From assembly GCA_012514445.1 (NCBI GenBank), contig JAAZAI010000138.1, positions 1-18,179 of the forward strand: a DNA stretch of 18,179 bases. The letters run 5' to 3'. This document shows positions 1 to 7,500 of the stretch, piece after piece (positions within the stretch are counted from its first letter, which is position 1; every line of letters begins with the position of its first letter). Position numbers and translations under genes: made by a program. The notes under the pieces are model-generated. The model searched no databases. It had not been told where the DNA came from and saw only the letters and a list, made by a program, of their open reading frames with translations. This stretch comes from Lentisphaerota bacterium. Its GTDB lineage: Bacteria; Verrucomicrobiota; Kiritimatiellia; RFP12; UBA3636.

Positions 1-4
1 ATTC

Positions 5-457
5 GTGAGGGTGCTGGTCGATACCAACGTCGTGCTCGACGTCCTCCTTGAGCGACGGCCCTTTTCCGAGGCGGCCGCCCAGGTCTTCGCGCTCGTCGAG
101 GAATCCAGAATCGAAGGCTTTCTCTGTGCCACGACGTTAACGACGGTCGACGACCTGCTCGGGCAGGCCCTCGCCCCGGCGAAGGCTCGCGAAGCACTTC
201 AGCGGCTCCTCAATCTGTTCGAGATCGCCCCCGTGAATCGCCCCGTGCTTGAACAAGCCCTGCGGAGTGGAATTGCCGATTTCGAAGACGCCGTTCTGGA
301 GCAGGCGGGCCGACTGGTTGCCGTGGACGCCATCACGACACGGAACGTCAGGGATTTCGGAAAATCCACAGTCACGGTCTTCGATCCTCTCGAGCTGATC
401 TCCACCGTGAAAGCAAAGGAATCTACGAGCCAGGCCACGGACGGCGACGAGCCATAG
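5..457 (+). CDS. PIN-domain protein, possible VapC-type toxin RNase
   Basis: The 150-aa product has the PIN nuclease fold pattern. It opens with a hydrophobic strand ending in D6-T-N8 (VLVDTNVVLD), has the central acidic segment D92-F-E94-D95, and has a C-terminal D108...TRN114...D117-F motif. PIN proteins use clustered acidic residues to bind Mg2+ and cleave RNA, and many are VapC toxins paired with a small antitoxin encoded immediately upstream. Here the GTG start is at base 5, so any antitoxin lies outside the window and the true start could also be further upstream. The roughly 15-residue tail after the last strand is polar and looks unstructured. Assignment to the PIN family is secure from the motifs. 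Toxin function, and the RNA it would cut, are inference. Confidence 0.8.
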   Translation: MRVLVDTNVVLDVLLERRPFSEAAAQVFALVEESRIEGFLCATTLTTVDDLLGQALAPAKAREALQRLLNLFEIAPVNRPVLEQALRSGIADFEDAVLEQAGRLVAVDAITTRNVRDFGKSTVTVFDPLELISTVKAKESTSQATDGDEP

Positions 458-623
458 CGCACCGGGCGCGCGATGGCGCGCGCGTCATGGCGGCGTTGGG
501 CATCAAATCAGTCAGTCGCCGGGGGGCGTCAGCATCCGCGTTGGACGATTCAAGAACGGCCGCCGGCGTCTGGCCAATCAAGCGAGCGGAGCGCAGGGAG
601 TCGAGAGGAATTAAGGCAGTCAG
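458..623. other. Spacer with degraded palindrome
   Basis: This 166-bp gap has no credible ORF. It holds an imperfect inverted repeat (506-526 against 559-580) described separately, and an alternating GC-rich run near 466-486. A short AAGG at 613-616, 7 nt before the next ATG, is the probable ribosome binding site of the mutase gene. I see no good promoter. Confidence 0.5.
506..580. repeat. Degraded copy of the 20-bp palindrome found at 8776-8856
   Basis: The left arm (506-525) and right arm (about 560-579) form an imperfect hairpin, pairing at about 14 of 20 positions by eye. The reverse complement of the right arm matches the perfect arm at 8776-8795 at about 16 of 20 positions, with the shared core GCCAG-CGCCGG-GG. 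The loop is about 35 nt, similar to the 41 nt of the intact copy. Two such structures in one window suggest a dispersed REP-like palindrome rather than a gene-specific signal. Confidence 0.5.
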
Positions 624-1991
624 ATGAGCGCATTCAAGGCATACGACATCCGGGGCATCTGGGGGAAGGACTTCGACGCGGAGACCGTCCACCGGATCGG
701 GCGCGAACTGCCCGGGCTGCTGGGCGCGGACCGGGTGCTCGTCGGGAGCGACGCGCGGACGAGTTCGCCGACGCTCTTCGAGGCGCTGGCCCGCGGCATC
801 GCGGATGCCGGCGCCGACGTGCACGACCTGGGGCTTTGCACGACGCCGATGACCTACTACTTCACCGGCCTGCTGGACTATCCCGCGGCGGTGATGATCA
901 CCGCCTCCCACAACGGCCCCGAATACAACGGCCTCAAGATCTCCCGCAGGGGGGCGCTGCCCGTCGGGGCCGACTCCGGGCTGAAGGATCTCGAGCGCCT
1001 GGTCCAGGGCGCGGATCGCGCACCGCTCGGGACGCGCGGCGCGATCACGCCGCTCGACCGCCTCGGGGAGTACCTCGGCTACCTCAAGGCCCGCCTGCCC
1101 GACCTTTCGGGTCTCAAGGCCTGCGTGGACTGCTCCTGCGGCATGGCCTCCCTGCTCGCGCCCGACCTTTTCAAAGGGTCGGACGTCGCGTTCATGTACG
1201 ACACCCTCGACGGCACCTTCGCCAAGCATTCTCCGAACCCGCTACTGCCGGAGACCTCGGAGGAAATGCGCCGGCGCGTCGTGCAGAGCGGCGCGCACAT
1301 GGGCGTGATCTTCGACGGGGACGCCGACCGCGTGATGTTCTCGGACGAGCGGGGGCGGTTCGTGCGGCCCGACTTGATCACGGCGCTGCTGGCCGCGCAC
1401 TACCTCGAGCAGGAGCCCGGCGCCTCGGTGCTCTGCGACGTCCGCACGTCCCGCGGCGTGACGGAGGAGATCATCCGCCTCGGCGGCGCGCCGCACCTCT
1501 GGAAGGTCGGCCATGCGTTCGCGAAGGCCAAGTTGCGCGAGATCGGCGCCATCGTGGGCGGCGAGCTGGCGGGCCACTACTATTTCCGGGAATTCTTCTG
1601 CTGCGACGCGGCGATCCTCTGCGCCGAGATCGTCATGGGCGTCGTGGCGCGCGCCGTGCGGCAGGGCCGGACCTTCTCGGACCTGCTGGCCGGCATCGAC
1701 GTCTACGCGAACACGGGAGAGTGCAACTACGTCATCGAGCGCAAGGCCGAGGCGATGCAGGCGCTGGGCGCCTGGGCGGAGTCGGCGGGCAAGCCGACCC
1801 GGAAATACGATTTCGATGGGCTGCGCTTCGAATGGCCCGACTGGTGGTTCAACGTGCGGCCCTCCAACACCGAGCCCTACTTGCGGCTCATCGCCGAGGC
1901 GCGGGATCCCGCGCTGCTGGCGCGGAAGAAGGCGGAGATGGACGCGATCCTCGCAACGTTCGAGGAAGGAGTCAATCATGGACAAGGATGA
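624..1991 (+). CDS. Phosphomannomutase/phosphoglucomutase
   Basis: This is a 455-aa cytoplasmic alpha-D-phosphohexomutase, the usual length for bacterial PMM/PGM. It interconverts hexose 1- and 6-phosphates through a phosphoserine and feeds nucleotide-sugar synthesis. All four active-site loops are visible. They are the phosphoserine loop TASHNG with Ser95, the Mg2+ loop DGDADR (231-236), the sugar-specificity loop GELAGH (313-318, where GExSGH is common in the family), and the C-terminal phosphate loop RPSNTEPYLRL (from 412). The N-terminal FKAYDIRG is typical of the ManB/AlgC branch. The ATG at 624 follows AAGG at 613-616. Its last 14 nt overlap the acetyltransferase gene, so the two are probably translated from one message. 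Which sugar it prefers cannot be read from the sequence. Confidence 0.93.
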   Translation: MSAFKAYDIRGIWGKDFDAETVHRIGRELPGLLGADRVLVGSDARTSSPTLFEALARGIADAGADVHDLGLCTTPMTYYFTGLLDYPAAVMITASHNGPEYNGLKISRRGALPVGADSGLKDLERLVQGADRAPLGTRGAITPLDRLGEYLGYLKARLPDLSGLKACVDCSCGMASLLAPDLFKGSDVAFMYDTLDGTFAKHSPNPLLPETSEEMRRRVVQSGAHMGVIFDGDADRVMFSDERGRFVRPDLITALLAAHYLEQEPGASVLCDVRTSRGVTEEIIRLGGAPHLWKVGHAFAKAKLREIGAIVGGELAGHYYFREFFCCDAAILCAEIVMGVVARAVRQGRTFSDLLAGIDVYANTGECNYVIERKAEAMQALGAWAESAGKPTRKYDFDGLRFEWPDWWFNVRPSNTEPYLRLIAEARDPALLARKKAEMDAILATFEEGVNHGQG

Positions 1992-2499
1992 GGTGGTCGT
2001 CAGGCAGGCGCTGTTCACGGACGTGCGCGGAATCTACACGCTGATCAGGGGCAACACGGACATGCTGGTGCCGCGCTCGATGAGCGACGTCGTGCAGCAC
2101 ATCGACCGGTTCCTCGTGGCCGAATGCGGCGGGGAGCTCGTCGGGGCGATCGCCTACGAGTTCCTGCCGGAGATCGGCGATGCGGAGCGCACCTCCGTCG
2201 AACTGCAGTCGGTCTGCGTGAAGGAAGCCTGGCGCAACCGCGGCATCGGGCAGATGCTGGTGCGCAAGCAGATCGAGCGGCTGCTCCCGCTGAAGCCCTA
2301 CCAGCTCGTGGTGCTGACCTTCGCGGAGAAGTTCTTCGAGAAACTCGGCTTCCACGCCGTGCCGAAGCAGACGATGATGCACAAGCTCTACATGGGGTGC
2401 ATCAACTGCACCAAGCACGAATCGCCCTTCACGTGCCCGGAAGTGGCGATGGTGATGCCGATCGAGGATCGCCAAAGTTCCTCGGAAGGACGCCGCTAG
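1978..2499 (+). CDS. GNAT N-acetyltransferase, short ArgA-like type
   Basis: The 173-aa product is a single GNAT domain. The acetyl-CoA pyrophosphate loop is R86-N-R-G-I-G91 within VKEAWRNRGIGQMLVRKQI, and the late GNAT segment is FFEKLGF. The C-terminus carries Cys141-x2-Cys144...Cys153 followed by PEVAMV, a signature I associate with short, stand-alone N-acetylglutamate synthases that lack the amino-acid-kinase domain of classical ArgA. Such enzymes acetylate L-glutamate for arginine synthesis. The start at 1978 is chosen because AAGGAG (1966-1971) sits 6 nt upstream and because homology begins there; the frame stays open further upstream but only inside the mutase gene. It overlaps the mutase by 14 nt. 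Its stop codon shares CTAG with the stop of the opposing miniprotein gene. No other arginine gene is nearby, so the substrate is inferred. Confidence 0.8.
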   Translation: MDKDEVVVRQALFTDVRGIYTLIRGNTDMLVPRSMSDVVQHIDRFLVAECGGELVGAIAYEFLPEIGDAERTSVELQSVCVKEAWRNRGIGQMLVRKQIERLLPLKPYQLVVLTFAEKFFEKLGFHAVPKQTMMHKLYMGCINCTKHESPFTCPEVAMVMPIEDRQSSSEGRR

Positions 2500-2600
2500 A
2501 CCGGAGCGGACTTCTTGGCCTTCTTCGCCTGGCGTTTTTCCTTAAGCGTCAAAGCGGGCTTCTTTTTCTCTTCCTTGCGGATGTCCTGACTTTTGGCCAT
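2496..2600 (-). CDS. Lysine-rich 34-aa conserved-type miniprotein (MAKSQD...)
   Basis: From the ATG at 2598-2600 the product reads MAKSQDIRKEEKKKPALTLK followed by a Lys/Ala-rich end, 34 residues in all with about one third lysine. It is too small and too basic for an enzyme. I recall similar very short MAKSQD/KKE-type hypothetical proteins in other bacteria, but I know of no function; nucleic-acid or ribosome association is only a guess from charge. The frame stays open upstream to a longer ORF, but the short start is supported by a perfect AGGAGG (2609-2614 on this strand) 8 nt before the ATG and by a promoter-like sequence upstream. Its stop overlaps that of the convergent acetyltransferase gene by 4 nt (CTAG). 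Confidence 0.75.
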   Translation of the reverse strand: MAKSQDIRKEEKKKPALTLKEKRQAKKAKKSAPV

Positions 2601-2666
2601 GGCGTGATCCTCCTGTTGCCCGGCGCCGCGAAAGGCGCGGCGAGCGGAACCGTTCGTCAATGGAAG

Positions 2667-2695
2667 AGGGTAGCAGGAGCCCCCGCGCCTGTCAA
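2667..2695 (-). promoter_or_regulatory. Sigma70-type promoter for the miniprotein gene
   Basis: On the minus strand a perfect -35 TTGACA (2690-2695) is followed after 17 bp by TACCCT (2667-2672), a weak -10 matching 3 of 6 consensus bases. Transcription would begin near 2660, about 60 nt before the ATG. The target duplication of the neighbouring mobile element starts 9 bp upstream of the -35 box. Confidence 0.55.
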
Positions 2696-2713
2696 CACAT
2701 GGGCGTTCAAGCG

Positions 2714-2862
2714 CAGCAATTCGCAATATGGCCGCTTTTCATTGGCGGCGGCGTGCTCGGAGAGCCCGCCCTACCTTGCGAACTCACGTTTTGCGGGGTT
2801 TTTCGGGGCGCGATCTCCGAGCGCGCCGTTTCCCCGTTTCCCGGCCATATTGCGAATTGCTG
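2714..2862. mobile_element. MITE-like element, copy A, with 9-bp target duplication
   Basis: This 149-bp non-coding element has perfect 20-bp terminal inverted repeats: CAGCAATTCGCAATATGGCC at 2714-2733 and its complement at 2843-2862. A second, inner inverted repeat (2749-2771 and 2806-2828, 20 of 23 positions pairing) makes the whole element able to fold into a long two-stage cruciform. The 9-bp direct repeat GTTCAAGCG flanks it exactly (2705-2713 and 2863-2871), the hallmark of transposition. There is no ORF for a transposase, so it would need one in trans. It lies between the divergent miniprotein gene and export operon. A second copy in reverse orientation is at 14682-14831. Confidence 0.9.
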
Positions 2863-2927
2863 GTTCAAGCGACCCCCTCGATCATTCGCGGCGTGGCCGC
2901 GCGACGGCCCCACCTGAAACGGGAGAC

Positions 2928-2955
2928 GGGCGCACGGGTGCGCACGGGTGTGCAC
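2928..2955. repeat. Short tandem repeat GGGTGCGCAC-like
   Basis: Three successive units, GGGCGCAC, GGGTGCGCAC and GGGTGTGCAC, lie 70 bp upstream of the export-operon promoter. They are imperfect direct repeats with palindromic GTGCGCAC cores. No function can be assigned. Confidence 0.6.
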
Positions 2956-3025
2956 AACTGTGTCGATGCGTATGCATCTCATTGGTTTCCATGGACTTGA
3001 AATAGTTATCCCTTTGCGTTTTTTG

Positions 3026-3055
3026 TTGCGTTTTCCGGCCGGGATCGTTTACAAT
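3026..3055 (+). promoter_or_regulatory. Sigma70-type promoter of the export operon
   Basis: TTGCGT (3026-3031) and TACAAT (3050-3055) are separated by 18 bp. The -10 matches 5 of 6 consensus bases and the -35 matches 4 of 6. Transcription would start near 3062, leaving only about 14 nt of leader before the ATG at 3076. No clear Shine-Dalgarno lies in that leader. Confidence 0.6.
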
Positions 3056-3075
3056 CCGCTTTCTCATCAAAGACC

Positions 3076-4962
3076 ATGAAAACGGGATCTTCTACAATCG
3101 GCGCCGCAAGGTGCTGGCGAGGCTTCAGGACACTCGCGATGGTGGCGGCCGTTGCCGTCGCCGGGGGTTGCCGTTCGGCCGGCGACTGGCGGGACGTGGC
3201 GGATGAAAAGGCCGCCCGGGTTCTGGGCGCGGTTCAGCGGGACGTGACGGGGCGCGAGGAGCCGGTGCAGATCGAGACGCCGGCGCAGACGCTGCGACGG
3301 CGGCTGCTGCTCGACCAGGGCCTCACCGTGTTCAACGAGGCGTCGCTGGGCATCCGCGACCTGTCGACGAATGCGTATTGGAACGGCGCCGAGCGGCTTC
3401 AGGCGAGCGATCGCGACGACAGCCTGCCGCTGGGCACGAACCGCGTGCTGACGATCGGACTGAAGGACGCGGTGCAGATCGCCGCCCGCGGCAGCCGGGA
3501 CTACCAGGGCCGGAAGGAGTCGCTCTTCACGGCGGCGCTCGGGCTCGATCTGGAGAACCAGAAGTTCCGCACGACCTTCACCGGCATGATGAACGCCTCC
3601 GTCGACAGCAGCGAGTCGGAGGGCGAACGCGAGACGCGCTACGGCGAGGCCAACAAGGTCGGGGCGTCCCGGACGTTCGCCGACGGCACGCAGCTCTCGA
3701 GCGCGATCGCCGTGGATCTCGCCGGGATGCTCTCGGGGGAGAAGACCTCCTCCTGGGGCCTGCTGGCCGATGCGAGCATCTCGATTCCGCTGATGCGCGG
3801 TTCGGGGCGGCTCGTCAACATGGAGTCGCTCACGCAGGCGCAGCGCAACCTGGTGTACACCGTGCGCGAGTTCGAGCAGTACAAGCGCGAGTTCATGGTC
3901 GGCATCGCGAGCGCGTACTTGAACGTGCTGCTGACGAAGCGCATGCTCGTGAACGAGGAGGAGAACTACAAGCGGGTCATCATCTCGACGCGCCGCTCGC
4001 GCCGGATGGCGGACGCGAACCGCATGTCGCCGTCGGATTTCGACCAGTCGCGTCAGAGCGAGCTGAGCGCGCGCAACAGCTGGATCAGCGCGTTCGAGTC
4101 GTACGACGCGAGCCTCGAGGCGTTCAAGGGGCAGCTCGGGCTGCCGCCCGACGCCAAGATCGACCTCGCCGACCAGGATCTTGAGGAGCTGCAGGCCTAC
4201 GTCGAGAAGTTCGCCAAGACGGAGCTGGGCGAATACGACGCGGGCGAGGCGGCCGCGCCGCTGGCGCTGGAGCGGCCGAAGTCGGTGGACGAGGCGGGCG
4301 CGCTCAAGGACCAGGTGGATCGCGCGATCGCGCTGGCCGTCGAGAACCGTCTGGACTTCCGCTCGAACATCGACCGCATCGAGGACGCGCAGCGCCAGGT
4401 GCTCATCGCCGAAGACGCGTTGCGCGCGGAGGTCACGCTCGGTGGCCGGGCGTCGGCCGGAGAAGGGGCGAAAGCGGGCTCCGACGACAACGGCGAGTTC
4501 AACCTCGGCGAGGCGGTGTTCGGCAGCACGCTGTCCATCGACCTGCCGTTCGAACGCACGGCGGAGCGCAACGCCTATCGCGGCAGCCTCATCCAGCTCG
4601 AAGGCGCGGTGCGCGCCTACCAGGCGGCGGAGGACGCGCTCAAGGAATCGGTGCGCGCCGCGATCCGCTCGTTGCGCGAGACGCGCGAGCAGCTCAAGAT
4701 CCAGTATCTGGCCGTCTCGCTCGCCGAGCGGCGCGTGCGCAACAACGACCTGCTGCTGCAGGCGGGCCGCGCGGAGATGCGCGACGTGCTCGAGGCGCAG
4801 GCCGCGCTGCTCTCCGCGCAGAACGCCCTGTTCAGCGCGATCCGCAGCTACCGCGTCAAGGAGCTCGAACTCCAGAAGGAGCTGGGCCTGCTCGAGGTGA
4901 CCATCGACGGCGTCTGGCGCGAACCGGACATGCGGGCGCTGGGCGTCTGGGGCGAATTCTAG
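3076..4962 (+). CDS. TolC-family outer membrane efflux lipoprotein
   Basis: The 628-aa product belongs to the outer membrane efflux protein family, whose trimers form the exit duct of tripartite exporters. The N-terminus has a basic start, a hydrophobic stretch and a lipobox-like AVAGGC with Cys32, so it is probably lipid-anchored to the outer membrane. The remainder is rich in long amphipathic helices of the TolC repeat type (for example the segments around RNLVYTVREFEQYKREFMV and LIQLEGAVRAYQAAEDALKE). It is longer than the roughly 420-490 residues usual for the family. The extra length includes about 90 residues before the first helical repeat and an acidic linker in the middle. It starts the operon, and the adaptor gene begins 10 nt after its stop. 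The exported substrate cannot be told from the sequence. Confidence 0.85.
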   Translation: MKTGSSTIGAARCWRGFRTLAMVAAVAVAGGCRSAGDWRDVADEKAARVLGAVQRDVTGREEPVQIETPAQTLRRRLLLDQGLTVFNEASLGIRDLSTNAYWNGAERLQASDRDDSLPLGTNRVLTIGLKDAVQIAARGSRDYQGRKESLFTAALGLDLENQKFRTTFTGMMNASVDSSESEGERETRYGEANKVGASRTFADGTQLSSAIAVDLAGMLSGEKTSSWGLLADASISIPLMRGSGRLVNMESLTQAQRNLVYTVREFEQYKREFMVGIASAYLNVLLTKRMLVNEEENYKRVIISTRRSRRMADANRMSPSDFDQSRQSELSARNSWISAFESYDASLEAFKGQLGLPPDAKIDLADQDLEELQAYVEKFAKTELGEYDAGEAAAPLALERPKSVDEAGALKDQVDRAIALAVENRLDFRSNIDRIEDAQRQVLIAEDALRAEVTLGGRASAGEGAKAGSDDNGEFNLGEAVFGSTLSIDLPFERTAERNAYRGSLIQLEGAVRAYQAAEDALKESVRAAIRSLRETREQLKIQYLAVSLAERRVRNNDLLLQAGRAEMRDVLEAQAALLSAQNALFSAIRSYRVKELELQKELGLLEVTIDGVWREPDMRALGVWGEF

Positions 4963-4972
4963 GAAGACGACT

Positions 4973-6778
4973 ATGAAATCGAAGGCGAAACGGAATTTTG
5001 GAAAGACGGTGGCCGCGCTGCTCGTGGCGGCGGCGGCCGGCGCCGCGTATTGGCTGCTGGCCGGCGACCGGACTGCGAAGACGAAGGCGGACGACAACCT
5101 CTACACGTCGGTTCAAGAAGGGCCGCTGGTGATCAACATCCTCGAAGCCGGCTCCATCAAGCCGCGCGAGCAGATCATCATCAAGAGCGAAGTCGAAGGC
5201 GCCAACGCCATCCTCTACATCGTCCCCGAGGGAACGCGCGTCCAGAAGGGCCAGCTGCTCGTGGAGCTGGATGTCTCGACTCTGGCCGATCGCCGCGTGG
5301 AGCAGGACATCGCCGTTCAGAACACCGAGTCCGCCTTCATCAACGCCAAGGAGAACCTCGAAGTCGTCAAAAACCAGGCGAAGTCGGACATCGAGCTGGC
5401 GGAGCTGAAGAACAGTTTCGCCGAAGAGGACCTGGTCAAGTACCGCGACGGCGAATACCCGAACCAGCTCAACGACGCCATCGCCAACGTCACGCTGGCC
5501 GAAGAGGAGCTCGAGCGCGCGAAGGACAAGTACGAGTGGTCGAAGAAGCTCTTCGACGAGAACTACCTCTCCGAGACGGAGCTCAAGAGCGACGAGCTCT
5601 CCTGGAAGCGCGCCGAACTGAGCGTCAAGACGGCCAAGGGCAACCTGGACCTGCTCCAGCGCTACACCAACAAGCGCCAGATCGCCCAGCTCGAGAGCGA
5701 CGTGAAGCAGAGCCGCATGGCGCTCGAACGCACCCGCAGCAAGGCGGCGTCCGACATCGTCCAGGCCGAGTCCTCCCTACGGGCCCGCGAACTGGAATTC
5801 ACCCGCCAGCGGGAGCGCCTCGGCAAGATCGACGAGCAGATCGCCAAGGCGCGCATCCTGGCGCCGATGGACGGGCTCGTCATCTACGCCACCAGCGCCA
5901 ACAACCGCTGGGGCAACCAGCAGCCGCTGGAGGAGGGCCAGGAGGTGCGCGAACGCCAGGAGCTCATCTATCTGCCGACGGCCGAGACGTTCAACGCCGA
6001 GGTGAACGTCCACGAGAGCAATCTGAAGAAGGTCTATCCCGGCCTGCCGGTGCGCGTGCGCGTCAACGCCGTGCCCGGCCGCGTCTTCATGGGCAAGGTC
6101 TCCAAGATCTCGCTGCTGCCCGACGCCCAGCGGATGTGGGCGAACCCCGACCTGAAAGTCTACATGACGGACATCGAGATCGACGGCGGTGGCGACGTGC
6201 TCAAGTCCGGCATGAACTGCGAGGCGGAAATCGTCGTCGAACAGCACGCCCGCGCCGTCTACGTGCCGATCCAATGCGTGGCGCGGGTGGACAAGCTGCC
6301 CTCCGTCTGGGTCAAGACGCCCGCGGGCTCCGTGATCCGCCCGGTCGAGATCGGGCTGGACAACAACCGGTTCGTGCGCATCGTCTCCGGCGTGGCCCCC
6401 GGGGAGGAGGTGCTGCTCACGCCGCCGCTGTCCGGCTCGGTCACGGCGGACGCCACGGAGGTGATCCCGGATGTCGAGATCCCCTCGCTGGAGGACTACC
6501 AGCGCCGCGCCGAGGCCGAGCGCATCGCCACGCTGGGGCGCCAGGAGGAAGGGCGTGCCGAGGGCGGCGAGCGGCATCGCCCCGACAAGCGCGAGCGCAC
6601 GGAGAAGCCCGCGGCCGAGACGCCCGCCACGCCGCCGGCCCAGGCGCCCACTTCGTCCACGCTCAAGCCCGGCGTCTCCGCCGTGGCCGAGGCCCGGCGC
6701 GCCGCCGACGCGGTGGTCGACGCCCGGCGTTCGGCCTCCGCCGTGGCCGTCGTCGAGCCGCCCCGGAAAACCGAATAG
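4973..6778 (+). CDS. MacA/HlyD-type periplasmic adaptor subunit
   Basis: The 601-aa membrane-fusion protein links the inner-membrane transporter to the TolC-like duct. One N-terminal membrane anchor spans about residues 9-30 (after MKSKAKRNFGK). Next comes the split lipoyl/barrel-sandwich domain (around GSIKPREQIIIKSEVEG and, after the hairpin, ARILAPMDGLVIYA), separated by a long charged coiled-coil hairpin of more than 150 residues. Beta-barrel and membrane-proximal segments follow (VNVHESNLKKVYPGLPVRVRV, GMNCEAEIVV). The last 90 or so residues are a Pro/Ala/Arg/Glu-rich low-complexity tail, unusual in MacA (typically about 370-420 residues). The start follows an AGGAAG-type binding site. 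The ATPase gene begins 28 nt downstream. Confidence 0.88.
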   Translation: MKSKAKRNFGKTVAALLVAAAAGAAYWLLAGDRTAKTKADDNLYTSVQEGPLVINILEAGSIKPREQIIIKSEVEGANAILYIVPEGTRVQKGQLLVELDVSTLADRRVEQDIAVQNTESAFINAKENLEVVKNQAKSDIELAELKNSFAEEDLVKYRDGEYPNQLNDAIANVTLAEEELERAKDKYEWSKKLFDENYLSETELKSDELSWKRAELSVKTAKGNLDLLQRYTNKRQIAQLESDVKQSRMALERTRSKAASDIVQAESSLRARELEFTRQRERLGKIDEQIAKARILAPMDGLVIYATSANNRWGNQQPLEEGQEVRERQELIYLPTAETFNAEVNVHESNLKKVYPGLPVRVRVNAVPGRVFMGKVSKISLLPDAQRMWANPDLKVYMTDIEIDGGGDVLKSGMNCEAEIVVEQHARAVYVPIQCVARVDKLPSVWVKTPAGSVIRPVEIGLDNNRFVRIVSGVAPGEEVLLTPPLSGSVTADATEVIPDVEIPSLEDYQRRAEAERIATLGRQEEGRAEGGERHRPDKRERTEKPAAETPATPPAQAPTSSTLKPGVSAVAEARRAADAVVDARRSASAVAVVEPPRKTE

Positions 6779-6806
6779 CGGGAGCGCCAGACAGGACGAA
6801 CATGCC

Positions 6807-7496
6807 ATGAGCCAGCCCCCCGAATACTCCGTCCGACTCGAAAACCTCTGCAAGGCCTACGAGATGGGCGACCAGAAGGTCCACGCGCTCGCCGGCGTCT
6901 CCGCCGGTTTCGAGAAGGGGAGCTTCTGGGCCATCATGGGGTCGAGCGGCTCGGGCAAAAGCACGATGCTCAACATCCTCGGCTGCCTCGACCGGCCGAC
7001 GACGGGAGCGTACTTCCTCGACGGCCGCGACGTGAGCGCGCTCGACGACGACGCGCTCAGCGACATCCGGCTGAAGTACATCGGCTTCATCTTCCAGAGC
7101 TTCAATCTCATCCCCCAGCTCACCGTGGCCGAGAACATCGAGCTGCCGCTCTACTACCAGGGCGTGGACTCCGCCACCAGCGCGGCCGCCGCCCGCCGTT
7201 TTGCCGGCATCGTCGGACTCGAGAAGCGCCTCAACCACAAGCCCTCGGAACTCTCCGGCGGCCAGCAGCAGCGCGTCGCGATCGCCCGCGCGATGGCGAC
7301 CGACCCCGTCCTGCTGCTCGCGGACGAGCCGACCGGCAACCTCGACAGCAAGACGAGCCTCGAAATCATGGATCTGCTGGGGGAGATGAACCGCAGCGGC
7401 AAGACGATCATCATGGTGACCCATGAACCCGACATCGCGGCCCACGCGCAGCGCCGGATGATCATGAAGGACGGGCGGATCGACCGCGTGGAGTGA
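6807..7496 (+). CDS. MacB-type ABC transporter ATP-binding protein
   Basis: This 229-aa nucleotide-binding subunit belongs to the LolD/MacB/FtsE class. Every ABC motif is intact: Walker A GSSGSGKST (45-53), Q-loop Gln97 in FIFQSFNL, signature LSGGQQQR (149-156), Walker B VLLLADEP with Glu174, and the H-loop His206 in MVTHEP. In classical MacB this domain is fused to the permease; here the two are separate genes, as in many MacB-like and LolD/LolE-like systems. The frame is open further upstream inside the adaptor gene, but homology begins at the ATG at 6807. The TGA at 7494-7496 is 4 nt before the permease start, so translation is probably coupled. Confidence 0.95.
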   Translation: MSQPPEYSVRLENLCKAYEMGDQKVHALAGVSAGFEKGSFWAIMGSSGSGKSTMLNILGCLDRPTTGAYFLDGRDVSALDDDALSDIRLKYIGFIFQSFNLIPQLTVAENIELPLYYQGVDSATSAAAARRFAGIVGLEKRLNHKPSELSGGQQQRVAIARAMATDPVLLLADEPTGNLDSKTSLEIMDLLGEMNRSGKTIIMVTHEPDIAAHAQRRMIMKDGRIDRVE

Positions 7497-7500
7497 CACG

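Noticed and set aside
5..457. Complete VapBC toxin-antitoxin pair
   Set aside because: Only the PIN protein is inside the window; no antitoxin gene can be seen upstream or downstream.
3067..5097. 676-aa open frame antisense to the TolC-like gene
   Set aside because: Low-complexity Arg/Leu/Val sequence with no recognisable domain, opposite a well-supported gene.
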